Under the pieces are notes generated by a model, which was given only the letters and a program-made list of their open reading frames with translations, was not told the origin of the DNA and did no database searches. From UBA4055 sp964648295 (lineage in GTDB: Bacteria; UBA4055), in NCBI GenBank assembly GCA_964648295.1, contig CAZYNH010000009.1, positions 38,862-102,861 of the forward strand: a DNA stretch of 64,000 nucleotides, in the 5' to 3' direction. The position numbers and the translations under genes are program-made. Below, in pieces: positions 35,167 to 43,247 of the stretch (position 1 is the stretch's first letter; every line of letters starts with the position of its first letter).

Positions 35167-35688
35167 TTATATCTTGTCGGCGCCTTCGTGATAATGCGTC
35201 GCGTTCCTGGAGAGCTTGCCCTTGAGCTCGCGGTGATAGAAATCGTACGTCATGGGCCGGAGCTCGGGATCGAGTATTTCCGCCTCGGTAACACGCCCGA
35301 TGAAGATGGTGTGGCTAAGGCAGTCCATGGATTTGACCACCTCGCATTCGATGTAGGCGCACATGTTCTTTTTTATGAACGGCGCTCCGTTCTTGCCATT
35401 GTCGTAAGGGCAGGAGGCGAATTTATCCACATCCCTGCCTGTCCTGAATCCGAACGGGCCGATCTCTTTCATGTCGCATTTGTCTGAAATGACCGAGATG
35501 GTGAATACACCGCTTTCCGAAATATATTCATGCGTAAGGTTCTTTTTATTGATGCTTATCAGCATGGTAGCCGGATCGGGCGAGATCTGAACGACGGTGT
35601 TGGACAGCTGCGCATTTATCTTATCGCCCTTTTTCGAGCTTACTATATACATGCCGTAAGATATTTTGAACAAAGCTCTGAAATCCAT
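35167..35688 (-). CDS. Flavin reductase-like FMN-binding protein
   Basis: 173 residues. The family start FRALFKISYGMYIVSSKKGD and the FMN-phosphate region TVVQISPDPATMLISINKKN are clear, as are TISVISDKCD and RDVDKFAS. Members of this type (as in rubredoxin:oxygen systems) bind FMN and pass electrons to partners. It is last in the eight-gene oxygen-defence operon, one base after the dihydroorotate-dehydrogenase-like gene; electron donor/acceptor is not known from sequence. Confidence 0.85.
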   Translation of the reverse strand: MDFRALFKISYGMYIVSSKKGDKINAQLSNTVVQISPDPATMLISINKKNLTHEYISESGVFTISVISDKCDMKEIGPFGFRTGRDVDKFASCPYDNGKNGAPFIKKNMCAYIECEVVKSMDCLSHTIFIGRVTEAEILDPELRPMTYDFYHRELKGKLSRNATHYHEGADKI

Positions 35689-35689
35689 A

Positions 35690-36664
35690 TCATTCCTCCT
35701 TTCCGCGCCTCAGAAACTGCACCCTGTCGTATATGGCGTGGTCCTTTCTGCTCAGTTTGCCTCTGAAATCATCGAGTTTGTTATAGCCTTTTTTCTCCAT
35801 CCATTCCGTGATCTGATCAAGGGATATTTTTATTACTGATGAGGAGTTAAGGTATAAACTTGAAGTCATCTGAACAGCTTTCGCACCGGCCAGTATCTGT
35901 TTAATAATTCCGTGACCGTCATGAATACCCGTTGCTGCTATCAGATCGGTCTCCGCGAAATCGGATAAGATCGCTATCCATCTGAGTGAGTTTGATATTT
36001 CATCAGCCTTCGAGTAAGGGTACCCCGGAATTATTCTCTCAGAGTTAATGTCTATATCCGGATAAAAAGGCCTGTTGAACAGCACAAGCCCGGAAACATC
36101 TGATCGCGACAGGGTCAGGATGTCTTTTGCAAGAGTATCGGAGTAATAGCCCAATTTTATAGTAAAAGGTATCGAAATGTGCTTTTTTATCTCTTTGGCT
36201 ATATTTAATGCCGTATTCAGATACATGTGTTCGACTGTCGCGGGATCGGAAGGGAGGTGGTACAGGTTTATCTCAAGCGAGTCTGCTCCTGCCTTTTCGA
36301 TATCTGCGGAGAACTCGATCCATTTATCAAATGAACCGCAGTTGATGCTTGCGATCACGGGTATTTTTACCTCAGCTTTGGCTCTTTTGATAAGACCGAG
36401 ATAATTTGTCACGGCTTCCTTTTCTTCAAAATATCTTACATAATCGCTGAGTTCAGGATGGGAAAAAACTCCTTCGGAGGTACCTATAGTATCGTAGGCG
36501 TCGTTCATTATCTGCTCTTCGAAAAGAGATTTCAAGACAACAGCCCCGGCTCCAGCCTCCTCAAGCGTTTTTATGCCTTCAACGGTCTCTGTCAGTCCGC
36601 TCGATCCCGCGATTATCGGATTCTTAAGTTCAAGTCCCGCGACTTTTACAGTAATGTCCGTCAT
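35690..36664 (-). CDS. Dihydroorotate dehydrogenase-like flavoprotein
   Basis: 324 residues of PyrD-type TIM barrel: LKNPIIAGSSGLT near the start, VIASINCGSFDKWIE, TIKLGYYSDTLAKDI, and the FMN-phosphate end TGIHDGHGIIKQILAGAKAVQMTSSLY. In true class 1 enzymes the catalytic base is a Cys in N-x-S-C-P-N; here the corresponding strand end reads EINLYHLPSD, with no Cys or Ser in place. It is therefore unlikely to be a pyrimidine enzyme. Its position among rubrerythrins and a flavin reductase suggests a redox role. Sure of the fold, unsure of the reaction. Confidence 0.8.
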   Translation of the reverse strand: MTDITVKVAGLELKNPIIAGSSGLTETVEGIKTLEEAGAGAVVLKSLFEEQIMNDAYDTIGTSEGVFSHPELSDYVRYFEEKEAVTNYLGLIKRAKAEVKIPVIASINCGSFDKWIEFSADIEKAGADSLEINLYHLPSDPATVEHMYLNTALNIAKEIKKHISIPFTIKLGYYSDTLAKDILTLSRSDVSGLVLFNRPFYPDIDINSERIIPGYPYSKADEISNSLRWIAILSDFAETDLIAATGIHDGHGIIKQILAGAKAVQMTSSLYLNSSSVIKISLDQITEWMEKKGYNKLDDFRGKLSRKDHAIYDRVQFLRRGKEE

Positions 36665-36679
36665 TTTATACTCCGGATT

Positions 36680-37132
36680 TTAGTTCTCTTTCAGTACGAA
36701 TTGATCGTAAAGTTTTTCGAACCTGAGTTTATGTTCGGTCTCGTCGGAAGCTATCTTCAGAAGCAGTTTTTCTATCTCGGATCCGGCGAATCGTTGAGCC
36801 AGTTCCTCGTAGAGCTCTTTCGATTTCTGCTCTCTTTTCATAGCCACGATCAGAATATTCTGATAGTCCATTTCGGGCGTAGGCTCCATTTCGATCATGT
36901 AGTCTGATATCTTCAGGTCTTTTACCTCGCTTACCTCTATCTTCTCTATTCCTTTCTCTCTTACCTTTTCAAGATAGATAATGTGGCCTTTTTCCATTGT
37001 CTCAAGATCTTTGAGCATTTCTTTCATTTCTGAGAATTTTGCTTTACCCTGAAGGTTTTTATAGAATTCTACAGCTTCTTTTTCCCTGTCTACCGCGAAA
37101 TCTATTATGGCGTTAAAATCATCTTTTCTCAT
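36680..37132 (-). CDS. Ferritin-like / rubrerythrin-family diiron protein without rubredoxin domain
   Basis: 150 residues, a four-helix bundle with repeated E...ExxH-type motifs (DREKEAVEFYKNL, LETMEKGHIIYLEKV, KREQKSKELYEELA, SDETEHKLRFEKLY), giving two carboxylate/His clusters for a diiron centre. No cysteines for a rubredoxin domain, unlike the next gene upstream. It would remove peroxide or store iron in the cytoplasm. Spacers of 15 bases on both sides show it is in the operon. Confidence 0.86.
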   Translation of the reverse strand: MRKDDFNAIIDFAVDREKEAVEFYKNLQGKAKFSEMKEMLKDLETMEKGHIIYLEKVREKGIEKIEVSEVKDLKISDYMIEMEPTPEMDYQNILIVAMKREQKSKELYEELAQRFAGSEIEKLLLKIASDETEHKLRFEKLYDQFVLKEN

Positions 37133-37147
37133 TCATCTCTCCATTGA

Positions 37148-37720
37148 CTAATATCTTTCAGTATAGACCTCAAAATATTCCTGAGGGTGAAGGCATGCGG
37201 GACATTTATCAGGCGCTTTCTTTCCTTCGTGCAGGTAACCGCAGTTTAAACATTTCCAAGTTATCTTGCCGTCTTTCTCAAAAACTTTTCCGGCTTCGAG
37301 ATTTTCATAAAGTTTCCTGTATCTTTTCTCGTGAGCTTTTTCGACTTCGGCGATCTTTTTGAAGCAAACGGCGATATCTTTAAATCCTTCCTTCTCAGCG
37401 ACTTTTGCGAATTCAGGATAAAGCTCGGTCCATTCCTCGTTCTCTCCGTCCGCCGAGGCTTTAAGATTCTCGAGAGTCGTTCCTATCTTTCCTGCAGGGT
37501 ACACAGCCGTAATTTCCACCATTCCGCCCTCAAGGAATTTGAAGAACCTCTTGGCGTGCTCTTTTTCGTTCAGAGCTGTCTCAGCGAATATTTCGCTTAT
37601 AGAAACTAGGCCCTCTTTTTTAGCCTGTTTTGAAAAATAGTCGTATCTCATTCTTGCCTGTGACTCTCCCGCAAAAGCTTTGAGCAGGTTCTGTTCGGTC
37701 TTCGATCCCTTAAGTTTCAT
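37148..37720 (-). CDS. rbr: Rubrerythrin
   Basis: 190 residues, standard length. A diiron four-helix domain (AFAGESQARMRYDYF, NEKEHAKRFFKFLEGG, EVEKAHEKRYRKLYE) is followed by a C-terminal rubredoxin domain with CLNCGYLHEG and CPACLHPQEYF. It reduces hydrogen peroxide with electrons from rubredoxin, whose gene lies in the same operon. Confidence 0.95.
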   Translation of the reverse strand: MKLKGSKTEQNLLKAFAGESQARMRYDYFSKQAKKEGLVSISEIFAETALNEKEHAKRFFKFLEGGMVEITAVYPAGKIGTTLENLKASADGENEEWTELYPEFAKVAEKEGFKDIAVCFKKIAEVEKAHEKRYRKLYENLEAGKVFEKDGKITWKCLNCGYLHEGKKAPDKCPACLHPQEYFEVYTERY

Positions 37721-37737
37721 TTTTTATCTCCGTTATT

Positions 37738-38118
37738 TTATTTGTTCTTCCAAAGTCCGTGAAGATTGCAGTACTCTCTTGCCACAAGGCCGTCATTGTA
37801 CGGCACATAGAACTCGGCATGCGGTTTTTCGCCCGGTTTTAAGAATTTTCTCTGCGACCACGGGCCGTTTATAACTTCAACCCACTCGATATGATGTTTG
37901 TCTTCCATCGGATGGTCTATAGAGCCGACTTTAACGATTATGCCGCTGTCGGTCTTTTCGATCACCGGCACATGCTTTTCACCTGCCGCCTCGGTCGAAT
38001 TGGCTTTAAGCTCTTTCATGTCCTGTCCGCAGCACACCAGAACACCGCCGCCCTCGTGGACTACTTCGACCATATTTCCGCATATTTCGCATTTGTAGAT
38101 CTGCTGAAATTTCGCCAT
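37738..38118 (-). CDS. dfx: Desulfoferrodoxin (2Fe superoxide reductase)
   Basis: 126 residues. Center I: Cys10, 13, 29, 30 (desulforedoxin type). Center II: His49, 69, 75, Cys117, His120, with Glu47 and Lys48 next to the first His, exactly the superoxide-reducing site. It converts superoxide to peroxide without making oxygen, feeding rubrerythrin. Electron donor is normally rubredoxin, encoded upstream in the operon. Confidence 0.96.
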   Translation of the reverse strand: MAKFQQIYKCEICGNMVEVVHEGGGVLVCCGQDMKELKANSTEAAGEKHVPVIEKTDSGIIVKVGSIDHPMEDKHHIEWVEVINGPWSQRKFLKPGEKPHAEFYVPYNDGLVAREYCNLHGLWKNK

Positions 38119-38155
38119 GACAAATCTCCTTATTTTATTATTCTGATGTCAAAAG

Positions 38156-38668
38156 TTATTGCGCGGCCAGAAGAGGCGTGTAAACCCTCGCCGCCAGATC
38201 CTTATCGAGCATAAAAATGCCGTTGGAATCCGTTTTTATGAGAGTGAGCTTATCGATGATGTTCCTGGCATTCTCCTCTTCTTCCACCTGCTCGTCCACA
38301 TACCATTGTAGAAAATTGAATGTAGCTCTGTCCTTTTCTTTTTCGGCGATATCTACAAGCCCGTTTATGCAGGCGGTGATATGCTGTTCGTGCTTAAGTC
38401 CGGCTTTGAACATCTCCAGCGGTGTTTTCCATTCGTGCTGGGGTTCTTCTATCCTGAGCAGTTTAATCTTAGCGCCCTGAGAGAGCATGTAGTTGTAGAT
38501 CTTCATCGCGTGATCCCTCTCCTCTTTCTGCTGAACATCCATCCAGTTCGCGAAACCGTCAAGTCCCATATCGGAGAAATGCGCGGACATGGAAAGGTAA
38601 AGGTAAGAAGAGAAAAGCTCTTCCTGTATCTGTTTGTTCAGAGCGTCAGTCATTTTTTTGCTTAACAT
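38156..38668 (-). CDS. ftnA: Bacterial non-heme ferritin
   Basis: 170 residues. A ferritin bundle with IQEELFSSYLYLSMSAHFSD, QQKEERDHAMKIYNYM and VDEQVEEEENARNIIDKL carrying the ferroxidase Glu and His residues. It stores iron as ferric mineral and lowers Fenton chemistry. It is 37 bases upstream of dfx and 9 bases downstream of fprA. Confidence 0.94.
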   Translation of the reverse strand: MLSKKMTDALNKQIQEELFSSYLYLSMSAHFSDMGLDGFANWMDVQQKEERDHAMKIYNYMLSQGAKIKLLRIEEPQHEWKTPLEMFKAGLKHEQHITACINGLVDIAEKEKDRATFNFLQWYVDEQVEEEENARNIIDKLTLIKTDSNGIFMLDKDLAARVYTPLLAAQ

Positions 38669-38677
38669 GATACTCTC

Positions 38678-39853
38678 CTATAATGATTTATGTTTTTCAA
38701 CGATTGTTTCCACCATCGCATCTATCTTTTTGTAATCCTCTTCACGCGGCATGCCCTTGAAGAGAACAGGTTCGATCACCTCGACCTTAAGATTAGCGAT
38801 TAGTCCGGAGAGCTGATCGACCATCTTTCCGCCCCAGCCGAACGAGCCGAAAAGAGAAACGAATCTGGTTTTCGGCCTCAGCGCGTTCGCGAGGAACGCG
38901 GCGTAGACGGCTGCGGGGTGCGCCCCGCCCAGTACCGTAGGCGAGCCGATTATGATAGTTGACGCGTCAACTAATGACATTGCCAGTTCGCCGACATCGG
39001 AGACCGGAAGGTTAAACGGCTTGACGGAAAATCCTTTCGCCATAAGCTTGTCAACGAGGTATTCGACCATTAGTTTTGTGCTGCCGTGCATTGATACGAA
39101 CGGAATGAGCACTTCCTTTTTCACTTTGTCCGATGTCCAGTCCCTGTATGCGTTTATTATGACTTCGGGGTTGTCGTAGATCGGTCCGTGGCTCGGAGCG
39201 ATCATTTTTATTTCGAACTGCGTTACTTTGTCAATATTTTTTACTATCGTCGTGCGGAAAGGCATCATGATCTCAGCGTAATATCTTTTCGCGCCGTGAA
39301 CGACTGTCGCGTTATTTCCCGCATACAGATCGGATCCGGCATAATGAGAGCCGAAAAAGTCGCAGGAGAAAAGTATTTTGTCCTCTTCGAGATAAGTCAC
39401 CATCGTTTCAGGCCAGTGCACCCACGGTGTCAGAAGAAATTTGAGTGTTTTGTTCCCGAGAGAAAGTGTGTCATTATCTTTTACGACTATAAATTTATCC
39501 TCGCAGATGTGCAGATGCTCGATTTCGAATGCTTTGCATTTTTCGTTCGTCACGACTTTCGCCTCCGGGAATTTATCCAGAAGCATCGGGATCGCCCCCG
39601 AATGATCCTGTTCTGCGTGATTGGTTATTATGTAGTCTATCTGCTTAATACCGAGTTCGCACAGGTTCATTTCGAGTTCGTGCCATTTTTCAGGGTCCAC
39701 AGAATCAACCAGTGCTGTCTTTTCGCTTCCTTTGATCAGGTATGAGTTGTAGCTCGTTCCCTCAGGCAGGGGTATCAGTTCGTCAAAGATGCGCCTGTCC
39801 CAGTGGATCGAACCTACAAAATAAACATCATTTTTTATTGACCTGACGGTCAT
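38678..39853 (-). CDS. fprA: A-type flavoprotein (flavodiiron oxygen/NO reductase)
   Basis: 391 residues from ATG 39853, preceded by GAGGAGG; a longer frame to 39901 would run into the rubredoxin gene. The metallo-beta-lactamase-like diiron domain has H79, E81, D83, H84 (NHAEQDHSG), WVHWPETM, CDFFGSHYAG and PSHGPIYDNP. The flavodoxin domain follows (SMHGSTKLMVEYL, IIGSPTVLGGAHPA, SFGWGG). It reduces oxygen to water, taking electrons from rubredoxin. Stop of rubredoxin and this start are 2 bases apart, so they are coupled. Confidence 0.95.
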   Translation of the reverse strand: MTVRSIKNDVYFVGSIHWDRRIFDELIPLPEGTSYNSYLIKGSEKTALVDSVDPEKWHELEMNLCELGIKQIDYIITNHAEQDHSGAIPMLLDKFPEAKVVTNEKCKAFEIEHLHICEDKFIVVKDNDTLSLGNKTLKFLLTPWVHWPETMVTYLEEDKILFSCDFFGSHYAGSDLYAGNNATVVHGAKRYYAEIMMPFRTTIVKNIDKVTQFEIKMIAPSHGPIYDNPEVIINAYRDWTSDKVKKEVLIPFVSMHGSTKLMVEYLVDKLMAKGFSVKPFNLPVSDVGELAMSLVDASTIIIGSPTVLGGAHPAAVYAAFLANALRPKTRFVSLFGSFGWGGKMVDQLSGLIANLKVEVIEPVLFKGMPREEDYKKIDAMVETIVEKHKSL

Positions 39854-39855
39854 AA

Positions 39856-40014
39856 TTATACCTCCTCGAAATCTTCTTTTCCGACTCCGCAGACGGGGCA
39901 TACCCAGTCATCCGGTATGTCTTCGAATGCTGTTCCGGGTTTAATTCCGCCGTCAGGGTCACCTTCTTTCGGGTCATAGATCCATCCGCAAACCGTACAC
40001 TGATACTTCTTCAT
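39856..40014 (-). CDS. Rubredoxin
   Basis: 52 residues, read directly because it is very short: starts MKKYQCTVCGWIYDP and ends CPVCGVGKEDFEEV. Cys6, 9, 39, 42 are the four iron ligands; the YDPxxGDPxGGIxPGT region is textbook rubredoxin. ATG at 40014 is preceded by GGAGG. It is the first gene of the oxygen-defence operon and the likely electron donor for the flavodiiron protein, superoxide reductase and rubrerythrin downstream. Confidence 0.96.
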   Translation of the reverse strand: MKKYQCTVCGWIYDPKEGDPDGGIKPGTAFEDIPDDWVCPVCGVGKEDFEEV

Positions 40015-40054
40015 TTTTTCCTCCGTCTTAGTTTATTATTTATCGAATATATTT

Positions 40055-40069
40055 TTGTTACCATTAATA
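40055..40069. promoter_or_regulatory. Degenerate PerR-box-like site on the operon promoter
   Basis: TTGTTACCATTAATA matches the perR operator core TTGTAACAATTACAA at 11 of 15 positions and lies on the -10 box of the rubredoxin operon. The left half is good and the right half weak, so this is a suggestion only. Confidence 0.33.
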
Positions 40070-40092
40070 TAAACAACATACACCGCGTTCAA
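40064..40092 (-). promoter_or_regulatory. Promoter of the oxygen-defence operon
   Basis: On the minus strand TTGAAC (40092-40087), 17 bases, TATTAA (40069-40064); alternatively TATATT at 40071-40066 with 15 bases. It lies in the AT-rich 86-base gap between perR and rubredoxin. Confidence 0.4.
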
Positions 40093-40100
40093 AAGAAAAT

Positions 40101-40514
40101 TTATTTATTTTTAAGGCATTTTTTACATGTGCCGTAAATATTGACCTTATAATCGTCAGGGTGATGACCTTGCTTTCTAACGATTTTATCAATATCTATA
40201 ACTGAATCTATGTCGAAGATATTATTGCATTTTTTACAGACGAAGTGGAAATGGGTTCCCGCGTCAAAATCCACTCTGAGTTCAGTCGAGTGAACGAACC
40301 GCATCGAACTTATAATATTATTTTTTACGAGAGAGTCCGTTACATTATATATAGTCATTTTTGAAACGGAAGGATGTATATTCTTAATATGTGTATATAA
40401 TTCATCAAGTGTAGGATGAGTTCTGTTCTCATCAAGATATTTCAGAATCTCTATCCGTTGCGGAGTTGACCTTAACCCTTTATTTCTAAGAATTTCAGTG
40501 TATTTACTTAACAT
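40101..40514 (-). CDS. perR: PerR-type peroxide-sensing repressor (Fur family)
   Basis: 137 residues from ATG 40514, preceded by GGAGG. Winged helix (LRSTPQRIEILKYL, SKMTIYNVTDSLV). Structural zinc Cys93, 96, 130, 133. The sensing-metal ligands line up with Bacillus subtilis PerR: His33, Asp82, His88, His90, Asp101. Asp82, where Fur has Glu, argues for PerR rather than Fur. A palindrome overlaps its own promoter, and the oxygen-defence operon lies directly downstream. Assignment to PerR by residues is inference, but a strong one. Confidence 0.88.
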   Translation of the reverse strand: MLSKYTEILRNKGLRSTPQRIEILKYLDENRTHPTLDELYTHIKNIHPSVSKMTIYNVTDSLVKNNIISSMRFVHSTELRVDFDAGTHFHFVCKKCNNIFDIDSVIDIDKIVRKQGHHPDDYKVNIYGTCKKCLKNK

Positions 40515-40526
40515 CAGGCCTCCTTC

Positions 40527-40547
40527 AAATTGTAACAATTACAATTT
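40527..40547. promoter_or_regulatory. PerR-like operator, perfect 9-3-9 palindrome
   Basis: AAATTGTAA (40527-40535), CAA, TTACAATTT (40539-40547). Its 15-base core TTGTAACAATTACAA fits the spacing of the PerR box (TTATAATnATTATAA). It overlaps the perR -10 and transcription start and ends 13 bases from the start codon, so autorepression is expected. Confidence 0.75.
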
Positions 40548-40571
40548 AGTAAGAAATATAATGAAAGTCAA
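40543..40571 (-). promoter_or_regulatory. perR promoter
   Basis: On the minus strand TTGACT (40571-40566), 17 bases, TAAATT (40548-40543). The -10 shares five bases with the palindrome. Confidence 0.6.
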
Positions 40572-40599
40572 GAAGAAAATATGATTTTTATTTTTCTGC

Positions 40600-40627
40600 T
40601 TGTATTAGGCCGAAATTTTGTTATTAT
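40600..40627 (+). promoter_or_regulatory. Candidate promoter for ddl
   Basis: TTGTAT (40600-40605), 16 bases, TATTAT (40622-40627), 29 bases before the ddl ATG. Confidence 0.35.
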
Positions 40628-40656
40628 TCATTCAATTTATTAAGAAAGGGAAGTCT

Positions 40657-41643
40657 ATGAAGAAGATCCTTACGGTTTGCGGCGGTTTTTCGACTGAGCG
40701 CGAGATAAGCATAAAAACAGGCAACGCGGCGGCAAGGGGTATAGCGTATGCGGGATATGAGAGCTATTTGATGGATACAGCGTTCCCGTCAAAGATACAT
40801 AAAGCTGGAACAGAGTTTAATTATGTACCTAAAGGTAAGGTGAAAAATACCCCGGAGACCGTTCTAGAACTGGCAGGTCAGCTTCTAAAGTTCAAACCTG
40901 ATAAGGTCTTCGTAGGCCTGCACGGGGGAGAGGGCGAGAACGGGCAGATACAGGCGCTTCTGGAACTTCTGCAGATACCTTTCGTCGGATCCGGGGCCGA
41001 AGCGAGCGCGATGTGCATGGACAAGAATGTATCCAAGATAATCGCTAAAAGCGTGAAAGTGCCTACCGCTAAATGGGAGTTTCTGAACGAAAATGATTAC
41101 AATAAAACAGCTTTGAAAAAACTTTTGAAGCCTTTCGGATATCCGGTGGTTGTTAAAGCGCTGGGGCAGGGTTCGTCCGTCGGTGTGTCAATACTGCATT
41201 CGGAGAATGATCTGGAAAGAACAGTGAAAATGGTCAGAGAGGTGCCCGACAGATACATAATCGAGCAGTACATCAAAGGCAGAGAACTTTCTATCCCCGT
41301 GATAAAGGGACACGCTTTTCATTCGATCGAACTTATACCTCACGAGGGGTTTTACGATTACGAGCATAAATACACTCCCGGAGTTACCACTCATGTGTGT
41401 CCGGCCAAGATAGACGATAAGCAGGTGAAAATTCTGAACAGATATGCCGAAAAGATATATGAGGCTATGGGCTGCAGAGATTACGCGAGAATAGACTTTA
41501 TTCTGTCCGGGACCGACGGTAAATTATATTTCCTGGAAATTAACAACCTGCCCGGCATGACCGAACTGTCTCTTGTGCCGGAATCCGCAAAAGCGAGCGG
41601 GATAAATTTCCCCGAACTGATGGAGCTTTTACTAAACGATTAA
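40657..41643 (+). CDS. ddl: D-alanine-D-alanine ligase
   Basis: 328 residues from ATG 40657, which has AAGGGA upstream and gives the family start MKKILTVCGGFSTEREIS. ATP-grasp core: HGGEGENGQIQALLE, KALGQGSSVGVSIL, RIDFILSG and the end EINNLPGMTELSLVP. It makes the D-Ala-D-Ala dipeptide for peptidoglycan in the cytoplasm. It is a single gene between divergent perR and a convergent exported protein. Confidence 0.96.
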   Translation: MKKILTVCGGFSTEREISIKTGNAAARGIAYAGYESYLMDTAFPSKIHKAGTEFNYVPKGKVKNTPETVLELAGQLLKFKPDKVFVGLHGGEGENGQIQALLELLQIPFVGSGAEASAMCMDKNVSKIIAKSVKVPTAKWEFLNENDYNKTALKKLLKPFGYPVVVKALGQGSSVGVSILHSENDLERTVKMVREVPDRYIIEQYIKGRELSIPVIKGHAFHSIELIPHEGFYDYEHKYTPGVTTHVCPAKIDDKQVKILNRYAEKIYEAMGCRDYARIDFILSGTDGKLYFLEINNLPGMTELSLVPESAKASGINFPELMELLLND

Positions 41644-41668
41644 AAAAAAAGGCTCCGTAGAGGAGCCC
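41642..41668 (-). terminator. Terminator of the 41674-42414 gene
   Basis: On the minus strand GGCTCC, loop TCTAC, GGAGCC, then nine T. On the plus strand no T-tract follows, so ddl itself is not obviously terminated by it. Confidence 0.85.
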
Positions 41669-41673
41669 TAAAG

Positions 41674-42414
41674 CTAAAAATATAAATTCATACTGCCCTT
41701 TATAACGCTGAAATTATTCGTTTTGTCGCCGTAATCGTTCTCGGGTGTTGCCACATATTTATAATCCACATTGAAAGAGATCGGCAGTACCGGGAATTTG
41801 ATCTGGGCACCCGTTACAAAATGATATCCCATTACAGTGACTTTTTCAATGTACTCGTCCAAGTCAAGAGTCATCTGCGAGTCAATGGCTCCGGAGAACC
41901 TTTTTTCAAGCTCTTTCTCTATCATTTTATCGCTTACCACCGGCGTTATAAAATAAAATCCTGTTCCTCCGCCGACATAAAATTTGACTGTCTTAACAAC
42001 CGGGGGAAGTGAGAAAATATACCATTTCGCAGTCAGGTCAACGCCGATCTTCGCGAAATCGAAAGTTTCATTATATTGAGAATCCGCCGGATCGTAGCCG
42101 GGTATCTCAATAGTGTATCCGCCGATAGAATCTGAACCTTTCCATTTATACGATGCCCATGCGCCCTCAAAACCGAGCTCGAACCCTATAGGTATAACAG
42201 GAATATCGAAGCAGAGCTGCGCCCCCATGGCTAAAGGGTTTTTGATCTCGTCTCTTACAAGAGTGTAATCGTACGGGGTGCCGTTGATGCTCAGCAGTGT
42301 AAGGCTCTGCCCGGAAACGCTCGTATTGTCAACACCGATGTGCCCGCCTATTCCGAACAGGGCGTAAGCCTGATATATTACAGTCAGAAGAACAGCGATA
42401 ATAATTTTTTTCAT
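41674..42414 (-). CDS. Exported outer-membrane-barrel-like protein
   Basis: 246 residues. Signal peptide MKKIIIAVLLTVIYQAYA. The mature part alternates amphipathic strands with short turns (FGIGGHIGVDNTSV, FELGFEGAWASYKW, VKFYVGGGTGFYFI, ISFNVDYKYVATPE) and ends in an aromatic residue (MNLYF), the hallmark of an outer-membrane barrel. Family not recognised; roughly 8-10 strands. Gap of 23 bases from lipM on the same strand. Confidence 0.66.
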   Translation of the reverse strand: MKKIIIAVLLTVIYQAYALFGIGGHIGVDNTSVSGQSLTLLSINGTPYDYTLVRDEIKNPLAMGAQLCFDIPVIPIGFELGFEGAWASYKWKGSDSIGGYTIEIPGYDPADSQYNETFDFAKIGVDLTAKWYIFSLPPVVKTVKFYVGGGTGFYFITPVVSDKMIEKELEKRFSGAIDSQMTLDLDEYIEKVTVMGYHFVTGAQIKFPVLPISFNVDYKYVATPENDYGDKTNNFSVIKGSMNLYF

Positions 42415-42437
42415 TTTCCTCTCCGTTTTGATTAAAC

Positions 42438-43247
42438 CTACAGGTCAAAATAACTCTCAATTCGATAAATTTCAAGTAAATCTTTTTCACTAAAGCTAAA
42501 ATCCTCAATTCCGTCCCCGAATTCGTCCTCCAGTGCACTTCTTAGGTTAATTTTGAGTATCGGATAGAAGGCCTCATGATCTCCTATAGCGGCAGTTCCG
42601 GAAACTGTGGCGGTCTTGCTTTTTGTTATTTCTTTGAACCTTGCTTTCTTTGAATTGTCAATGTTTAGCAGATCTATAAGCTCGAGATGTTTTTCCCCGA
42701 CCAGAATGGATCCGTGCTGAAGAACTGAATCTTTAAGCCTTTTCTGTGCGCTCCCGACAAGTTTTTTTTCGCCTACGACAACCTCGTATGTGGAAGTGGA
42801 TGAGAAACAGACCGAAGAAAGTTTATCCTTATAAAGCTCTTTAAAATCAGGCGCCTTTCCTTTTTTCAGACCTGCTTCATCAACTCCGGACCGTTTTAAA
42901 GCTGCCACAAGGACATTGCTTATCTTATTGTATACTTCGAGAATAGAATCAGAAAAATGACGCGAAGACCTGGGGATTATCATTGAATAAGTTAACTCTT
43001 CAGAATGGAATACTGCCCTTCCTCCCGTTTCGCGCCTGACAATGCCGAACCCTCTTTTTTCAAGCTCGTCACGGTCTATCTCAGAAATATCCTGGTGGTA
43101 TCCCAGTGAAACGGTGTACGGGTCCCATCTGTAAACCCTGAAAGTAGGCGCGTCAAGATAATTCCTGGCTGCGTAGTAATCGGCGGCCATGTTGAATTTC
43201 CCGTTCATCGAGCCTGTATCAATAAACCTTATCCTGTCGTGAGACAT
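42438..43247 (-). CDS. lipM: Lipoate/octanoyl transferase, LipM-like
   Basis: 269 residues of the biotin/lipoate protein ligase fold. RRETGGRAVFH (71-81) binds the acyl-adenylate or thioester. VCFSSTSTYEVVVGEKK places Cys147 where LipM-type octanoyltransferases have their catalytic cysteine, and KLVGSAQKRLKDSVLQHGSI follows as in that group. It therefore probably moves octanoate from acyl carrier protein to a lipoyl-domain protein. A lipoate ligase (LplA) is the alternative. It overlaps lpxA by one base. Confidence 0.82.
   Translation of the reverse strand: MSHDRIRFIDTGSMNGKFNMAADYYAARNYLDAPTFRVYRWDPYTVSLGYHQDISEIDRDELEKRGFGIVRRETGGRAVFHSEELTYSMIIPRSSRHFSDSILEVYNKISNVLVAALKRSGVDEAGLKKGKAPDFKELYKDKLSSVCFSSTSTYEVVVGEKKLVGSAQKRLKDSVLQHGSILVGEKHLELIDLLNIDNSKKARFKEITKSKTATVSGTAAIGDHEAFYPILKINLRSALEDEFGDGIEDFSFSEKDLLEIYRIESYFDL

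Noticed and set aside
39854..39901. N-terminal extension of the flavodiiron frame
   Set aside because: It would overlap the rubredoxin coding region in another frame and lacks a start signal; GAGGAGG fits ATG 39853.
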